Shown here piece after piece: positions 1 to 16,001 of a stretch of 64,000 nt of DNA. The translations under genes were made by a program, and so were the position numbers. The stretch is from Dasypus novemcinctus (taxonomy: Eukaryota; Chordata; Mammalia; Cingulata; Dasypodidae): the NCBI RefSeq assembly GCF_030445035.2, contig NC_080699.1, forward strand, positions 8,060,001 to 8,124,000. Direction: 5' to 3'. Numbering within the stretch: position 1 is the first letter of the stretch; each line of letters begins with the position of its first letter. A model generated the notes under the pieces. It saw nothing but the letters and a program-made list of their open reading frames with translations, had not been told where the DNA came from and did not search any database.

Positions 1-1189
1 GCACTTAGTAATAACAAAAAAGGCAAAGATTATTTACTTCAGTAGGCTCATTTAAGAGATCTTAACAGCCATAGTGATCCTAGAAGGAAAGGAAAAATTT
101 TAGTGACCACTCCAAAGGAAAGAATATCAGAATAATAGAAAGAGAAGGATCTGCCTGGTAGTGTTTCAGGTCTCTCTGTTGGCTTTTATCAACACTTCCC
201 CCTAATGAATCCCATCCTCCCCTCCCCCTTCCCCAGGAACAATGGTTGTGAAGGTATTTTATTTAGATGGATAGATTATGGCGATTTTTCTTTCTAGCAT
301 AGGCACATACCTTGGGAAGAATCTCATTCCTGCAGCTAAATCTGTGTGTTTAGGGCCCACAAGATTTGAAGGAATTAGGAACTAGAAGATAGTTGTACTT
401 CTCCATACAACGAAGAAGAACCCTGAAACATGAAACATTACATTTTTTTGTTGCTCTGCACTGGGCAAAAGAAGTGTGTTGTGTTGGAATCAACTGTAGA
501 AGTGAGAGTGGATGTAATTCCACTCATTTGGGATCCTGTTAATTCGTCATTGGAGCACTGTTGTGATAAAGTCAGATATAGTCCTCATAGAGACCAGCTA
601 ACTTGGTGAAAGGAAATACTGTTCTTTATCTCGTAATGCCTCATTTAATAAAAATACAAAGTGAGGGAGTCCTCTTCACTAACGATCACAGACATTCTCA
701 TGAGGCATATTCAGATCACAGTTGACTCTTAAGAGCAACATAGCATTGGATCTGTAGAAACATTTTTCTTTGTCTATTTTCTGAAGTGTTTCTGAAAGAA
801 GATTTTTATTTATGATGACTGAAGTGGAAAATAATATAGGAGAAATTAATTCAAAGGAGCTTTGCATTCAAAAGCTTCCTGCCAAAAGTGGATGTTGGTT
901 TTTTCCTATTGAGATCTTACCTAAAATCTGGTAGATGAATTAAATGCTTCTAGGTCTTTGTCTCATACTTGAGTAGAAGTGTAAAGAGTTACTGTTATTA
1001 AAATTATTATCAGGAATTCTTAGAAACTTTTATTTTAAAAGAGTAAAATGTAAAAAAAGTTGTGGCTTATAAATAATAAAACTTCTAACGTCTTAAAATT
1101 GGAGAGTTGATTGCTTGGATTTGCTTAGGCCAGAGCAAGAAACCTGAGATGGTGGATTTGTTGTTTCTTTTTCCTTAAGTTTTTTATTT

Positions 1190-1615
1190 TTAGAACACTT
1201 CAAACTGAAGTGCAAAAATAATACAAAACACATACAAAGAACTTCAGTACTCGCCTCTCCTCAGATATCCACATCCACCAATATTAACATGTGCCATTAT
1301 CGTTCTATCATTCCATCTGTCGGTTTATCTATTTTCTAAACATTTGAGAATAGGTTGTATACATCATGTTCCTTGAACACACAATACTTCCATGTATATT
1401 TCCTCAAAGGCAAAGATATTCACTTATTTAATCACCTAAAGTACAGTTATCAAGTCCAAGGAATTTAACATTGATATAAAGCTTACAGTCTGTATTCCAT
1501 TTTTTTCATATGTCCAAATTATATCCTTTTGAAAAGCCTTTTCTATGCCATTATTAGATCCAGACAAAGATCATACATAGTGCATTTAATTATCATTGTC
1601 TCTTTGGTTACTTTT
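1190..1615. repeat. Ancient LINE-like repeat remnant
   Basis: The run with 'caccaatattaacatgtgcc', the 'aatttaacattgatataaag' core and 'tgcatttaattatcattgtc' resembles a widespread old mammalian interspersed repeat, probably an L1M-type 3' region. The match is from memory and diverged. Orientation and exact family are not secure. Confidence 0.45.
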
Positions 1616-4600
1616 TTTTTTTTAATTGTGGAAACATGTACAAATAAATGTTCACACTTCAGTCACTCCCAGTGGTAATAAAAGCCATAATTCAGTGGAT
1701 TGGCTAGCCTCATACCCTCCCTTCCCAGGACTTCCACATCAGTCCAGACATTAAACCCTGTACCGTTAGTTATTAACTTCCTGTGTTGGTGTTTTTTTTT
1801 AAATCCCCGTGTGCAAGCCAAAAACTAAAATACTAATTCGTTATGTGAGTTTTAGTTGTCAGTGTATTTACGTGGCCCAATTGTGAAAATGTAAATAAAT
1901 ATATGGCATTACAGTATAGAGTTAAATTTGGCATAGCTCAGGTACATGGAATCTGGCAGTGTTTGTATCTAGCATGCATTTTTATGTGTGTTTCTCGAAC
2001 TAGATACTTTCTAGATGACCTTAAGTAGATGTCAGGAAAGATTTCACAAAGAAGAATCATACATTAGGTGAAGATGGCTTTAAAATGTTGTTTACCAGAA
2101 AGGTCAAGGTTGAGTCAGAAAGGACTTTCTCAAAGAACAGAATGTACAATGCATAATGGAGAAAAAGGAAAAGACTCCTGCTTTTCTAGTAGAAATCATT
2201 GCAGCTGAGTTAACAAGCAAAGTAAAATCAGTCATTTTATAATTATATACCTCATATGCTGTGGGATATGGGAAGGTATGAAACCTCAACATGTTTATAA
2301 ATTATTAGGTTCTAAAGCTGTCTTTAAGTGCTTTGGAATGTCTTGTCTTGTTGGTTTCTATGATCTTGGAAAATAATGTTAATATGGGTGATCTTAATGG
2401 AAACTCCTAAGAGACCTACTGTAATGATATTCAAATGCAAAATTTCTGAAAAATAAGAAAACTCTAAAGGCATTAATTTATCTTCTTAGTTATATATATA
2501 GTTAACACTTCAATTTGTAAAAGTTTGTGGAATTTTGAAAAAAATTTCCTTTTAGAGCTTAAAATTTTTATTTTCATTTTGATTATTCAGTATTTTTATG
2601 CTTCAAAAGCAGTATCTAGTCTCAGAAACTTTTTAAAACTAATATTATCTCTGTGAGATTGAGCGTCTAATGTGCAGTTTTCTAGTCATTTCTCTTTCTT
2701 ACACATCAGTATTCTTCTGTAAATTGGAAAGATCTTCTGAGAGAGTGGATTAGGAATGCATTCCAGCTTCTGCTTCCACGGCCTTTGAGACTAATGCTTT
2801 GAGGAAAGAGAGTGTCCTCGCAGGGTGTTCCTCAATATCTGTGGTTCCCTAATAACCTATGAGAATCAGAGCTAAACTCTGCAACCTGAGTAGCTTTTTC
2901 TCACACTGACTCAGGGGAAGCAGCTACTCTCCCATCAGCTGAGCCCATACTTTGTCTTGACTCTGCTTACAGTCCACTCCCCATGGTGAATGCCTCCTTC
3001 TCTCCCTTCCCTCCTACCACTTGAATTCTCCATTTCCAGTATAAGGCCTACCTTAAAACTTTTTCTCAAGGATCCTTATCAGAGTCCTCAAAACTACTCA
3101 GAAACTAGAAATAAGACTGCTGTATATAAGTTCTAATTCAGCAGCCAGTAAAACTCAAAGTTGGAAAGCCAAAGGGCATGGGATTATTTTTATTTCTGAA
3201 TAAATTCATGGAAATTAGAGCTACAAGTATTTTGCAGTCAGGACCAGCCACTGGTTGAATGAGCAATGAAGCACAGCTTTGATATCATAGAGGCTCTCAT
3301 ACTACACCACTAGACCCTGCTGCCGAGGGTCAGATTTCCATAGTTTTGGTCAAATAGAACATAATAATACACTGTAAAGAGCTATGTGAAAACATTTACA
3401 GTAACCACCAACAACCTTTTTTCTCCTGATTTTAGAAATGGCAAGGAGAATTTGGCTTGTTTTCTTCTCCAAACTGTCTTTCATGTTAGCATGTAATCCT
3501 AATATTAAATGAACCATAGATTTATTTGGATGTTTTTCAGTGAATATTTGATATTTTTAAATTGGGATATGGAAAACTTTGTATAAAGGGGGAAGATTTA
3601 GCCTCAAGTCGAGCTGACTCCTTTTATAGGTTATCTCACTTGTTTAATTAATTAAAATAACTTAATTTTGAACGATGTCATAATAAACTTAATACTTCAG
3701 TTGAGACCATAGTTATGCAATGCACATTACAAAACCTCCATTCCAAAGATCTGTGGAAAAAAAAGTAGAATTTCAAGATAGTGCAGAAAACATCAAACAG
3801 CAATTCTCTTTTAGATGGCACTTTTTTAGAGTTTAGGATTATTGTGTAGTTCTCAAAACTATTAAATCCGTTTGTATACTTTTTTTTGGTGAAAAGTTGG
3901 TTTGAAGTTGAAGACACTTTGATAAATGGCACAAAAATTAAAAAACAAACATTCTAAGCATTAACTAAATGTTTTCATGAACTCAGAGATAATGAAATCT
4001 ATTGTGACTGTTTAAAACTGCTGGAAATGGAATAAGTCAAGGCCCATCTTGAACAATTCAATGAAATGGCATTATTTTCTATTCTTAGAGTTATGTTGAC
4101 ATAAACTGCTACCACTGAGACAAACTTTTTAAGATGTATATTTTTAGAGTTTTTCTCCATTTCTAAATTTGGGTTTCCAGTTCCCTAAGCTAACCTTCCT
4201 TGAACAAATTGATTACAAAAAAATACCTTTGGTTGTGTGCCATATATTACTTCAAAGTGGGACACTCTTACATAGCTCAGTATTTCCTAAAGGCAGAATG
4301 TCTTTAAAAAAGTAATCATTGTTCACTTGGTAGGCCCCTCCCTAAGTCATTAATTCTTATGCTAATATAGTCATCTACTGTGAGCATAATTTGTTTCACA
4401 GGATTCAATAAGGACGATGGAAAAATTTTTCTTGGTATTTTAAAGAAGTTAGCAAAAATGGGGGAAAGGAAATAACTGTATGTATTTATGTTGGAAAACA
4501 GGCTTCTTTCTTAACCTATGACTTTGGAATTTAGTTGAGTTTAAAAACAGCGGCTTGTACTTCCCACGTAAACACACACAAATGATTTTAAGAAAGCAGA

Positions 4601-5849
4601 TTTTAGAAATGAAATGGAAATTTAGGGGTATATCTAGTCCATGTTTTATTTAGTAAGATTTTGAAGGCAAGTGAATACGAAATCAGAGTTAATAAAAAAG
4701 AGTCACTCCCATAAACTGGCCTGGTTCCAGGGAGGAACAGTTAAATCTTGGGTTTCTACTGTTAGTTAGCCAAGAATTATAAATGTGAAACAGTGACCAT
4801 ACTACAAGAAACAAGGAATTTTGGAAGTAAAATATTAAAAATTTGTTTCAGAGCTGTACTGCTGGCAACCTTAGGGAAAAAAGTACTATTTTAATATGGA
4901 GAAGTATGAAGTGAAGTTACTTACTTTGAATGCTTTAAATTTAAAAAATGTATTTTGTATAGTCTTTTTCCATTGCATTGTGTTTAAAAGAAAGTGAGCA
5001 TGTCTATATGCTCTATGTAGAATATGCTTATTCTACTGCAATTACTTTATCAAAATTTTTAGGATGAATAGGAACATTTTTTAATTGCGTAACTGTTCGA
5101 AGAATAAGCCTTTGGACATAATTGGATTGGCTTTAAGAACACTCATTTCAGTTGAAACATTTCATTTTAAAAATTAAGTCTATCTCCAAGGAGTTTTTGG
5201 ATTATTTTATCCTGAATGTAAAACCTAAAATTAGAATACTAAGCTAAAAATACAACCATGTTAAGCTTCTCTTTTCCCAAAGGTAGTTAGAATAAATAGT
5301 TTGACAGACTTTCACAAATGGGGAAGTAAGCAAGTTATAGGAAATTCAGCCAAAACTGAATCAGGCTTCTATTTTGTCTTTCAAAGGTCAAAGAGTTCTT
5401 TCAGAGTATTTGACTTTTTCTAAATGAAGCAAATATTTTTAGCTCATTGTCTTCTGTAATAATACAAAAATGTGGTGGCTTTTCCCATTGAGCTTATAAA
5501 TCTTAACTAACCAGGGACTTATTTCAAGTCAGAGCTATCTGCACTATAAGTAAAAATGATGGTCCCAGCTTGGCCTGGAAGAACTTTGCAAGGAGGTTCT
5601 TAAAGGAAAATGTGAATTTGCCTACTACTTGAGAGTGGACTTTATGGACTCGGCGCCAAGCCCTAAGCTGTTGGCCCTTTTTATATTTCCTCCTATCCTT
5701 TAAATAGCAATTTCATTTCCTATAGAGTGAAAAAGACATTCTAGGATAATTTAGCCCTATATAAAATCAATGCATTCTGGATACATCATTTAGAAAAATT
5801 AAGGAGAAAGGCATAAATTGTTGGAGAATTCTCATTCAAGAGACATGAA

Positions 5850-6238
5850 AGCATATGTCTGCACAAAGCCAAAAATTTAGAAGTCAACACAAATGCCTAT
5901 AGTAGGTAAATAGATAAATTGTAATACATCCTTACAGTAGAATACTAATCAGCAATATAAGGAAATGAACTATTGATGCAACATGAATGAATCTCAAAAT
6001 AATCATGTTAAGCGGTAAAGGATGCATGTTGTATGATACCATTTATATAAAATTCTAGAAAATGCAAACTATAGTGACAAAAAAAGCAGATATTAGTTGT
6101 TCACGGGTGGGGAGTGCAAGAGTTAAGAAGCAGGAAGAAACTTTGGAGTAGATTATCTTATTGGAGCAGATAGTTTCACCAGGTTGTAAATATGTGTAAT
6201 TTATTGTACATCAGTTAGACTTTAGTGAAGCTGTTACA
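5850..6238 (+). mobile_element. L1M-type LINE 3' end, fragment
   Basis: The segment follows the stereotyped end of old L1 elements: 'aatactaatcagcaatat', 'gaatgaatctcaaaataatc', 'ccatttatataaaattctag', a G-rich middle and a final 'agtgaagctgtt'. Only the end of ORF2 and the 3' UTR remain, in the same orientation as YAP1. It is a decayed 5'-truncated copy within the intron. Confidence 0.75.
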
Positions 6239-9200
6239 GAATTTCTTAGGGTGTCTAGTTAACCCTATTTCATTTGCTGTAATTAGAAGTTTTAAAAGTG
6301 AGCTGAATATTCATTCCTTGAGTATGATCTGTAATTTGGTTTGCATTGGATCTATACCCTCCAGCTGCTTACCTGGTGGCACCCTCTTCTCCACCCTACT
6401 TTTTCTAATTCTGGTGCCAGGATGCAGTTCAGCCTTACAGCCTGTATATTCAGCATTTGTGTCATTGCCTTATCACATTTTATTGTATGTTTTCATGCCA
6501 AAGCCTTCCTTGATTGCTAATGTTAACACCCCCCACCCCCATCCCCACCAGTAAATATAGCGACATTTTGCTCCTTGAATCCTTACAAGTTCAGTTAGTT
6601 GAATCCTTAGGTTATTCTTGGCCCGTGGCTCAAATGCAGGATTGATGAAAAATGTTTTTCTATAGCCTTTTTCAGGGGGTTGGATATCCTTAGGCAACCT
6701 GGAATTATCTGCTTTCTTGTTCACATCTCTTAAGTTACTTTTTCTTTTTATAAATTTCATAGTTGGTTCTGCAGTGTCTGATGACAGTAAAAAATCAGTT
6801 GCTAAAGGAAGCAAAAAAAAAAAAATTTGGCAGCTTTTAACAAGCAAAGTATCAAAATTCAAAGTAGCAAGATATGAAAAGACAGCACTTGATTATTAGC
6901 TTTAACTTCATAATCATGAAAAATGGGAACTTATCAAGAAGGCTAAAATGTAAAGTTATAAAAACAATATGAAAATTGTTATATACTGATTTACTGTGTA
7001 GTGCCATATATTTGCTTTGTGCTAGAGAGGCTTCATAAACAGGTAAACAGAAATATGAACATGCCTTTAATAAAAAGCAAATGGGAATCTTTTCAAGATA
7101 TTCTCAAATGCTTCCATAATTTGAAAGATGTGCAGCTTCATCACAGAACCTTATACAGTAGCCTTGTACTGAGCCTATAATTTTATTCATCTTAAAGTTT
7201 ATTGCTAAATACATCCTCATATTTTAAGAGCAACACAGATTCTTCAGAGTATTAGAAGTTATTGTTTTAAAGTCCATAACAGGCCATTCATTCACTCTGC
7301 CCTTAAGGAACACAGAGGAAATAAATAAATACAGTATTATGTGGTAAGTGCTATGATCGTGTTACATATGCTTAAGGTGTTAGAGACATAACATCTATAT
7401 GTCAATTAATCCAATCTCAAGACAGAGATGGGGTCGCCACACAGAGTTACCTAGAGAAGGGGTGCCTCCACTGGATCTTGAAAGACAAAGGGAACAATGT
7501 TGTAGGCAAGAATGGCATATGGAAAGACAGTACCAAGAGAGTACCCACGCTACAGGTGGCAGGGGCTGCTCTTATCATTGTCTTAAAGTAAGAAGTGACA
7601 AGATGAGATTGAGGGGTCAGAGATGGAGAAAACTAATGGATCGGTGTTCCAGGGTCCGCTGGGAGAATGGGTAGGCCTTTAACAGGAGAAGAGAAAACAG
7701 ACTTATTTTGTGAGACTGGAAGTAAACGAAGTTACTTTTGATTGTTTTGTTTGGGGGGAAACAGGGGGAAGGGTTGGCAGGAGGAGCCAACCCTTGGCCT
7801 AGTCAAGGGAAAAGACCTTTCATTTGTAATAACAGCCTGGATAATTGTGTGATATTTCTCTAGCATTTCTCAGCAGTCTCAGTATATCAATGAAACTGTC
7901 ATTGATTCAGGGTTGAGGTTTGTTGGATTGAGATAAAATTATGTCTGCATGAGGAATCCGAAAGGTGTCCATATGTATTTCAGATGATCAGCCATGAGTT
8001 CAAGCTGGTAAGGCAGGATATAAAAAAAATAAGGAACCAGGAGGGAGTCAAGAGATAGGGAGTGTAAGGAGAGAGAAGGGGCTGGAGTCTGAGGTTGGAG
8101 GCTAGTAGAGTTGGGAATAAGCTCATGCAGGAACTGAGTAGAAGGTCAGAAAGTGAGATAAATGTAGGATTTCTGGAGAAGAAATTTCTAGATAGCTAGG
8201 TCTAGGATGACCTAAGGAGTTAACGATTGAAGTGCAATAGTGAAGTGGTCAGTATCATTGCACTTTAAAGGAGATCCAGGAACTTCAAGGATCAGTTCAT
8301 GGGATTTGTGTGTAGGTGTTGACAGTTCCAGTTGGTATGAACTGAAACACCATGATCCTTGTCCCAAACATGACTTAAGATTTCAGAGATGGTTTGGGTT
8401 CACACACGGTCTTGGCAGTTGTGGGAGCGGTGATTGAGGCAGGTAGAGGTGAAGACACTGGAGTGCAGAGGGTCAGGAAGCTCTCAGAGTCAGGGAAGCG
8501 TCCGCCCAGACGATGAGGCATGCTGAGAGGCGCCTTGTGGGGAAGACTTGGGGTGGCAAGAGGCTCTGACTCCAGTTCTCCCATACTAAGATGAAGTAGC
8601 TGTAAGAGCTCAGCGTATTCAGTACAAGAAGTAATAACCTTTGGATGGGGAGGGGTATGTATTCCTTTGGCAGTCTGCTGAGCTGGTGTACCTTTTTCAG
8701 TATATTTTCTTTTAAATGTATAGAATAAAGTTATGTAGGATTATAAGGAAAAGGAATTTTGTTGAAATAGTTTTCAAAGTATTAAGAATAGTAACATGTT
8801 CTTTATTAACATATTAGGAAGTTCTAGCAACATGTCTTATAGTTACTGCAACATTGAACTAGTAATGAGCATAAATATTTCGTGGTATTTGCAGTAACTA
8901 TGATGTGATAGGAAAATATTTATCTCTATTGATGAAAAGTCAGTTGCAGCACGTACTACTCTATATGTTTCCTATATTCATAATTGAAGAAAATGCTAAA
9001 TTTCAGTTTAGATTAGTGAAAATAAAAGTGTGATTTTTTTGCCCATACAAGTTCAGAGGCTCCCCTGAAAACTGTCATGTCCTCTAGTTAAGTTTGAAGG
9101 TTGGTGTATCCAGAAGGGCATAAACTTCAATAAAGTTTTTGTACAAGGAAAAAAATTGTAGTCTGGAGGCAGCACAGAGCTAGGAGACTATTTCCACTGC

Positions 9201-9419
9201 CTCTGGATCCAGTGGTGAGAGTGGAGCCAAGTTGCCTTGGCTGCAGGGTAGGCACTGTCTTGTGTAAGGAAAAGCCAGGTTACAAGTCAAACCCAAGAAG
9301 TGGAGGGTGATGCTGAAGCACAGGCGAAGTTTACAAGTGCTAGAGAGGCACCATGGAATTTCTTGGGAAGTCAGGGAACAGTGAAAGGAAGAAAAAGGAA
9401 AGAAGGAGCAGAGTGGTAT

Positions 9420-9700
9420 GAAGGTGCCAGGGACTAGCCGCAGTGGGATGAACTGGCCTCGAGTCGCCCGGGCGAATACAGGCAGAGGCCTGGGGTGCTT
9501 AGGAGCCGGTCGGAGAGCAGCAGGCCGTCTAGAAACACCAAGACAGCAGTCCACAGCCCTTATGCAGGCTTCCAGGTATAATCCAGTTGAGAAAGTGCGT
9601 GTCCTGAAGAAGTTTTACTACATCTTTAATTGTTCGCGTTATGCTGAAGAGACTTTGGGTTGGCGTTTTTCTTCTGTCATCTTTTTTGTTTGTTTCCCTA
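9420..9700. other. CpG-enriched patch in the intron, unassigned
   Basis: About eight CpG dinucleotides fall between 9430 and 9540 (for example in 'tcgcccgggcg' and 'gccggtcgg'), and more follow at 9597, 9634-9638 and 9662, in an otherwise AT-rich, CpG-poor intron. The patch carries overlapping open frames on both strands (9180-9554 minus, 9418-9783 plus) with no recognisable protein similarity. It directly precedes a small L1 insertion but is not part of it. It may be a regulatory patch or a young unclassified insertion. Confidence 0.4.
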
Positions 9701-9738
9701 TTTCCCTGCTAGAGGAGGAAGCATGTTCTAAGATAGAA

Positions 9739-9822
9739 CCTAATAGTAGGGTGGTATATGGAAACCCTGTATTTTATGCATGATAGTTCTGTAAACCTAC
9801 AACTTCTCTAATTAAAAAAAAA
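9739..9822 (+). mobile_element. Very short L1 3'-end insertion (84 bp) with TSD
   Basis: The segment ends 'ctctaattaaaaaaaaaa' and its body ('ccctgtattttatgca', 'tctgtaaacctacaac') matches the L1 3' terminus at 42870-42937. It is flanked by a 9-bp direct repeat, 'aagatagaa', at 9730-9738 and 9823-9831, as expected for target-primed reverse transcription. This is an extremely 5'-truncated insertion. Confidence 0.8.
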
Positions 9823-10356
9823 AAGATAGAAGAACATGAGTCAAAGTGGCAAGACACTTGCTAGCAAGTGTAAAGCAATGCCAAGGAAGGAGGGGGAGGG
9901 GAGAGCGGTGTCTTATATAAATCGTCAGATGGTGTTCTTCCTGCTTTGTTTTATTGCTGGTGCCAAACACACAAAACCATCTGAGGGTTGGTGAGTAAAA
10001 ATAGACTTTAAGAAGAAGTCTTTTTAAAGTCTACTTATGCCATCCTACCCAAAGGAGGATTTGGGAATGTCTGCCAGATATAGAAAATGACAATATGAAA
10101 CTAGTAAAGTATATTGGTTTTTAAAATTAAGATTACTAGATAAACTTTAAGATTATGTAGTGTAATTGTCAGTCACTTAAAATGGAGAGAAGAACTTGGT
10201 CTTTCTGAGTAGAAAATGTTTTAACATTAAAGTAGATGTTAATACCCTAACTTTATATGTATATGGGTACTCTAATGGCATTTTATTTCTTTAAATTTAA
10301 CAGTAAATTTGTTATTCAGTAGACTGATTGTCTTTGTTCATGTTTCTTTTTTATAG

Positions 10357-10509
<153 letters not shown>

Positions 10510-11286
10510 TAATATCTGAAAACAATCAAAGCTTTAAGATCATTCTGTTTAGTACTTGTAATAGGCTGGTTTGAACATCTGTGTGGGCCTAAAACCATAG
10601 CTGTAAATAAATCTCTCCTTAAATGGCAAGTATGATAAAAGCTGAGGATTAAAAGCCTTCTCCTGTGAGAGGAAGTGAGGTGTTCAGACTTGTAGAAGGG
10701 TACTTATTCAAAGTCACAGTGTGTTTGCTTATTCCTATCCTGTTGACTAACAGTGATGTAAAATTACAGCATCATGAAGGAGCATGTGAATGCCTTTAAG
10801 TAAAAGCAAACAAATTAACTGCATGCAAAACTTACTTAACGGCTGCACTGTAAAGATCTTTGGAAGGAATTTCCTATGTATGTGCTCAGTTGAGAGATTT
10901 TACTACAGCAGCACCATAAAGCCTTGTGTTCTTAAGAGATATATAGTTCAAGGGGATAAAATATAAGGTGGTGTCTCTTTCCAAAAATACATTAAGATTA
11001 ATTGTAGTGTTTGAAAATACCATAGCTTAAGGATGCTTTTTAGTGAGTTACCTAAAATCTTGGGTTTCAGGCAGATTGCAAAAAAATTATTTTTATATAT
11101 AGCACTATATAAATCGTACAACCTGAACTAGATCATGTTCTTTGCCTAGAAAGCCATCTAAAGTTAAGATTTGATTAAAACTGATTCATTCTTTTAGGTT
11201 ATAAATTATCTATGGAGTTTCAACTCTTAAAAATATGGAACAAATTTTTTCTGGTCTGTGCTTTTGGTTGTTTTCTAACCAATTTT

Positions 11287-11506
11287 TTTTTTTTTTTTTT
11301 AATATCTATTTATCCCCCCTCCCCATTGCTTGCTTTCTTGCTGTCTGCTCTCTGTGTCCATTCGCTGCACGTTCTTCTGTGTCTGCTTGTCTCCTTTTGT
11401 TGCGTCATCTTGCTACATCAGCTCTCTGCAGGGTGCAGAAGCAAACCCAGGGCCTCCCATATGATAGACAGGAGCCCAGTCGGTTGAGCCACATCCACTT
11501 CCTCCC
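11287..11506 (-). mobile_element. DAS-type tRNA-derived SINE (short form)
   Basis: Read on the minus strand this begins with 'gaggaagtggatgtggctca' and has a tRNA-like B box region ('cctgggtttgc' variant), then the body ending in a long A tract (the plus-strand T run at 11287). A direct repeat 'aaccaatttt' at 11277-11286 and 11507-11516 marks the target site. Confidence 0.88.
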
Positions 11507-11956
11507 AACCAATTTTAAACAACAACTTAAAAATATTTAAAGGTTTAGGAAAGCTACTGTACTTTTTGACTGAATTGGAGACTTTATGATTCTAAGAAAA
11601 AGTTATCCTGCCAGAAATATTTAGTACAATAGAATTTCATATTGTTTGCTCAGTTTAAAATTAATATTGGTGGCCTAGTTGGTTTTGAATTTATTCTTCT
11701 GACATACACAGTTTTAAAGTTCTACCAAAAATAGAGTGTATTTGTGCAAAATTGAAGTTATGAACATAGACTGAGGCTTATTGGTGGCTGTGACCACAAA
11801 ACTTGTTTTGTTCACAAGGGAAGTTTCAGATTAATAAAATTTTAGTACCCATCTTACTGAAGGTCCATATTAGTCCAGGAATAAAATTAGAATATTTAGA
11901 AAAATGGGTAGACTGCATAGCCTCTGACAGTCATTTGTGAAGTTTCCTTCTATTTT

Positions 11957-12144
11957 TTTATTTTTTAGGTGCTGGGGGTTGAACCTGTGACGTTGTATGT
12001 GGGAAGCCACATCGGCTCCCCTGAGTTTGTTTTTCCATTTGTTTAGTGTTGTTTGCTTTTTTTTTTTAGAAGGCATCTGGAATCTAACCTGGGGCCTCGC
12101 ATCTGGGAAAAAGACACTTAGCAACTTAAGCCACATCACTCCCC
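11957..12144 (-). mobile_element. Diverged tRNA-derived SINE copies
   Basis: Two minus-strand tRNA-like motifs, 'ggttgaacctgtgac' near 11978 and 'aatctaacctggggcctcgc' near 12082, with the terminal 'ccacatcactcccc', match the SINE head read backwards. T tracts precede each. The copy is old and its boundaries are approximate. Confidence 0.6.
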
Positions 12145-14033
12145 AGTATTCTTTCTTAACATTTTCAATGAGGACTGGGTTGTGGTTTGAGATTCTATTT
12201 TCTGGTTAGATCAGGACATGTGACGTAATCAGTGTTAATAATCTAAGGGTAGAGAGCCATATGTCCATTCTCTGCGTTACCCTAGTTTCTAAAACACGCA
12301 TCTGATTATGACATTCTTTTTTTCAAAAACTCTGAGTAGGTCCCCCAGTGCCTACTGTTCCATCCATATACATACACATTCCTTAAGCTCTAAACACGTT
12401 ATTCCCCTGAATAACCATGAACTTGACTCTTTAGGTGATACATCCCGTTACCTCCCTTTTACCTGTGAGATCCTTCATGGCCAGCTCAGACGTCCCGCTC
12501 CATGAAGGCTTTCACTTGCACTTTTCAAAGTTCTCTCTTGGTTGTCTTGAAAGCACAATGCTCAGTTTTCTCTCCTGTATGATTCAGTGTGAGCCTTTCT
12601 AAAGCATTGGTTGTGGGTTTCTGTTGTGGTTTTCCACCCCTTTGTCCTCACTGCCTAATGGCTATCATGCAGTGGGCAGGTAAGGAGTGACTGGGGGCTG
12701 CAGGAGCCGGAGCACCTTGGGTTGTAGCTCTGGGTCAGGAAGATGGCCCCACAAACTCTGTCCTCAGGAATGCCCATGTGCTTCCCTGTGGTTTGGAGTG
12801 AACCCCTACAACTCTGTAAACTGATCTCTTCTGCAGCGATCTCTTGAGTGTCTGATCTAGCCTCTTGCTTAGCAGTGGGAAGGTTGACTAGGATCAGGGC
12901 CTTGTCCCAGGTCGAGGCAGGCCAAAAAAAAGGGAAGCAAACCACATCCTGAAGCCTTGTCAGGCATGGCTTTGTTGTATACAAATAGTCTCAGACAAAT
13001 TTTTCTTGGATCTAATGCAAGGCTTTTGAACCTTACCGAAATCTGGCAGAAGCATTAGAGTAAATCAGCAGTTGCATTATAAAGGGGACAGGAGTTGGGG
13101 GAGGAACAAGGCAAATGCATTGAGTAACTGAGGGAAGAAATTTGGGGGCTGAGCTTTCAGTCTTGCGTAATTGTTAAGTTTGCTTTTAAAGCTTGTTTTT
13201 TTGTTGTTGTTGTTTTTTTGCAAGTTGAACAGGTGTTTAAATATCCAGGTGTGGGCACAATTTGAATTTATGTTTAGAGACTGTAAGAATAACATTTGCC
13301 TTGATTTTGAACTTTTCGTTAAGATTTTCTAGAATTATGGGAACACCAAAATTTTCCAGTCAGCTTGACTCCAGCTGGTATCTATGTGCTGCTAGTTCAG
13401 GAAAGTGTTTTATTTATGAAAGAAATGTTCTGATGGTGTTACCATTCCTTTTGTAAAGTTGGGAAACTTTTCATTTAACCTAAAATAAAAATCTGTCTTG
13501 GCTCAGGTTTTTCTGTTTTACTTAAGCCCTGTGCTTTGTAAGTTTTAAAAATATTTCCTTCAACTTGAATATATGCTTCTTCTGTTATGATGAGGTGTTT
13601 GGGTTCTTTTATGTTTTGTTTTGCTTTTTTCTCTTGCCCCTAAACAAAATCAAGCGGATTAAGCCACAGCAGTACTTCTCTTATCAGCAGTGACTCATCT
13701 GTTTGGCCCCATCCAAAAAGGAATTATGGTTGATTTTTCCTTGGCTTAAGTTCTCTGCACAAGAGGCAGGAATTCCACCGGAGTCTAGTGCAGGCCTGCC
13801 CCGCCTGCCGCCCACCTGGAGCTTCTGTTCTGACCCCTCTGCCTGGGCAGGCTACCACCAGCTGGGGAGCCGAGGCCTTGAAGCAGATGACGCTTGTGGA
13901 TTCCCTTGGATTCACATTGTTTTACAGAGAATACCTGAGCCGATGATTTTGTCAGCTGGAAAAACTCCTCCTGCCACCAGCCGAGCTCAGAACCTACGGA
14001 GAGCTCTGGGCCCCTCGGCGCTGCCAGCTTTGA

Positions 14034-16001
<1,968 letters not shown>

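Larger units (their letters stand above)
1..10356 (+). other. YAP1: YAP1 intron preceding exon 7 (partial), non-coding
   Basis: This AT-rich stretch is taken as intronic because the first recognisable coding exon (YAP1 exon 7) starts at 10357 behind a normal acceptor, and no conserved exon is visible before it. Short open frames at 6225-6554, 6473-6862, 7399-7674, 8240-8437 and 9180-9783 overlap on both strands, lack family resemblance and are judged to be chance. The segment about 7440-7680 vaguely resembles ancient LINE2, without enough similarity to claim it. Recognisable repeats and a CpG-rich patch are listed separately. The upstream exon lies outside the window. Confidence 0.85.

Noticed and set aside
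6225..6862. Overlapping open frames on both strands in the intron
   Set aside because: Frames of 109 and 129 codons are at chance level here, contain simple-sequence peptides (His-Pro runs from the C-rich tract at 6530) and follow an L1 remnant.
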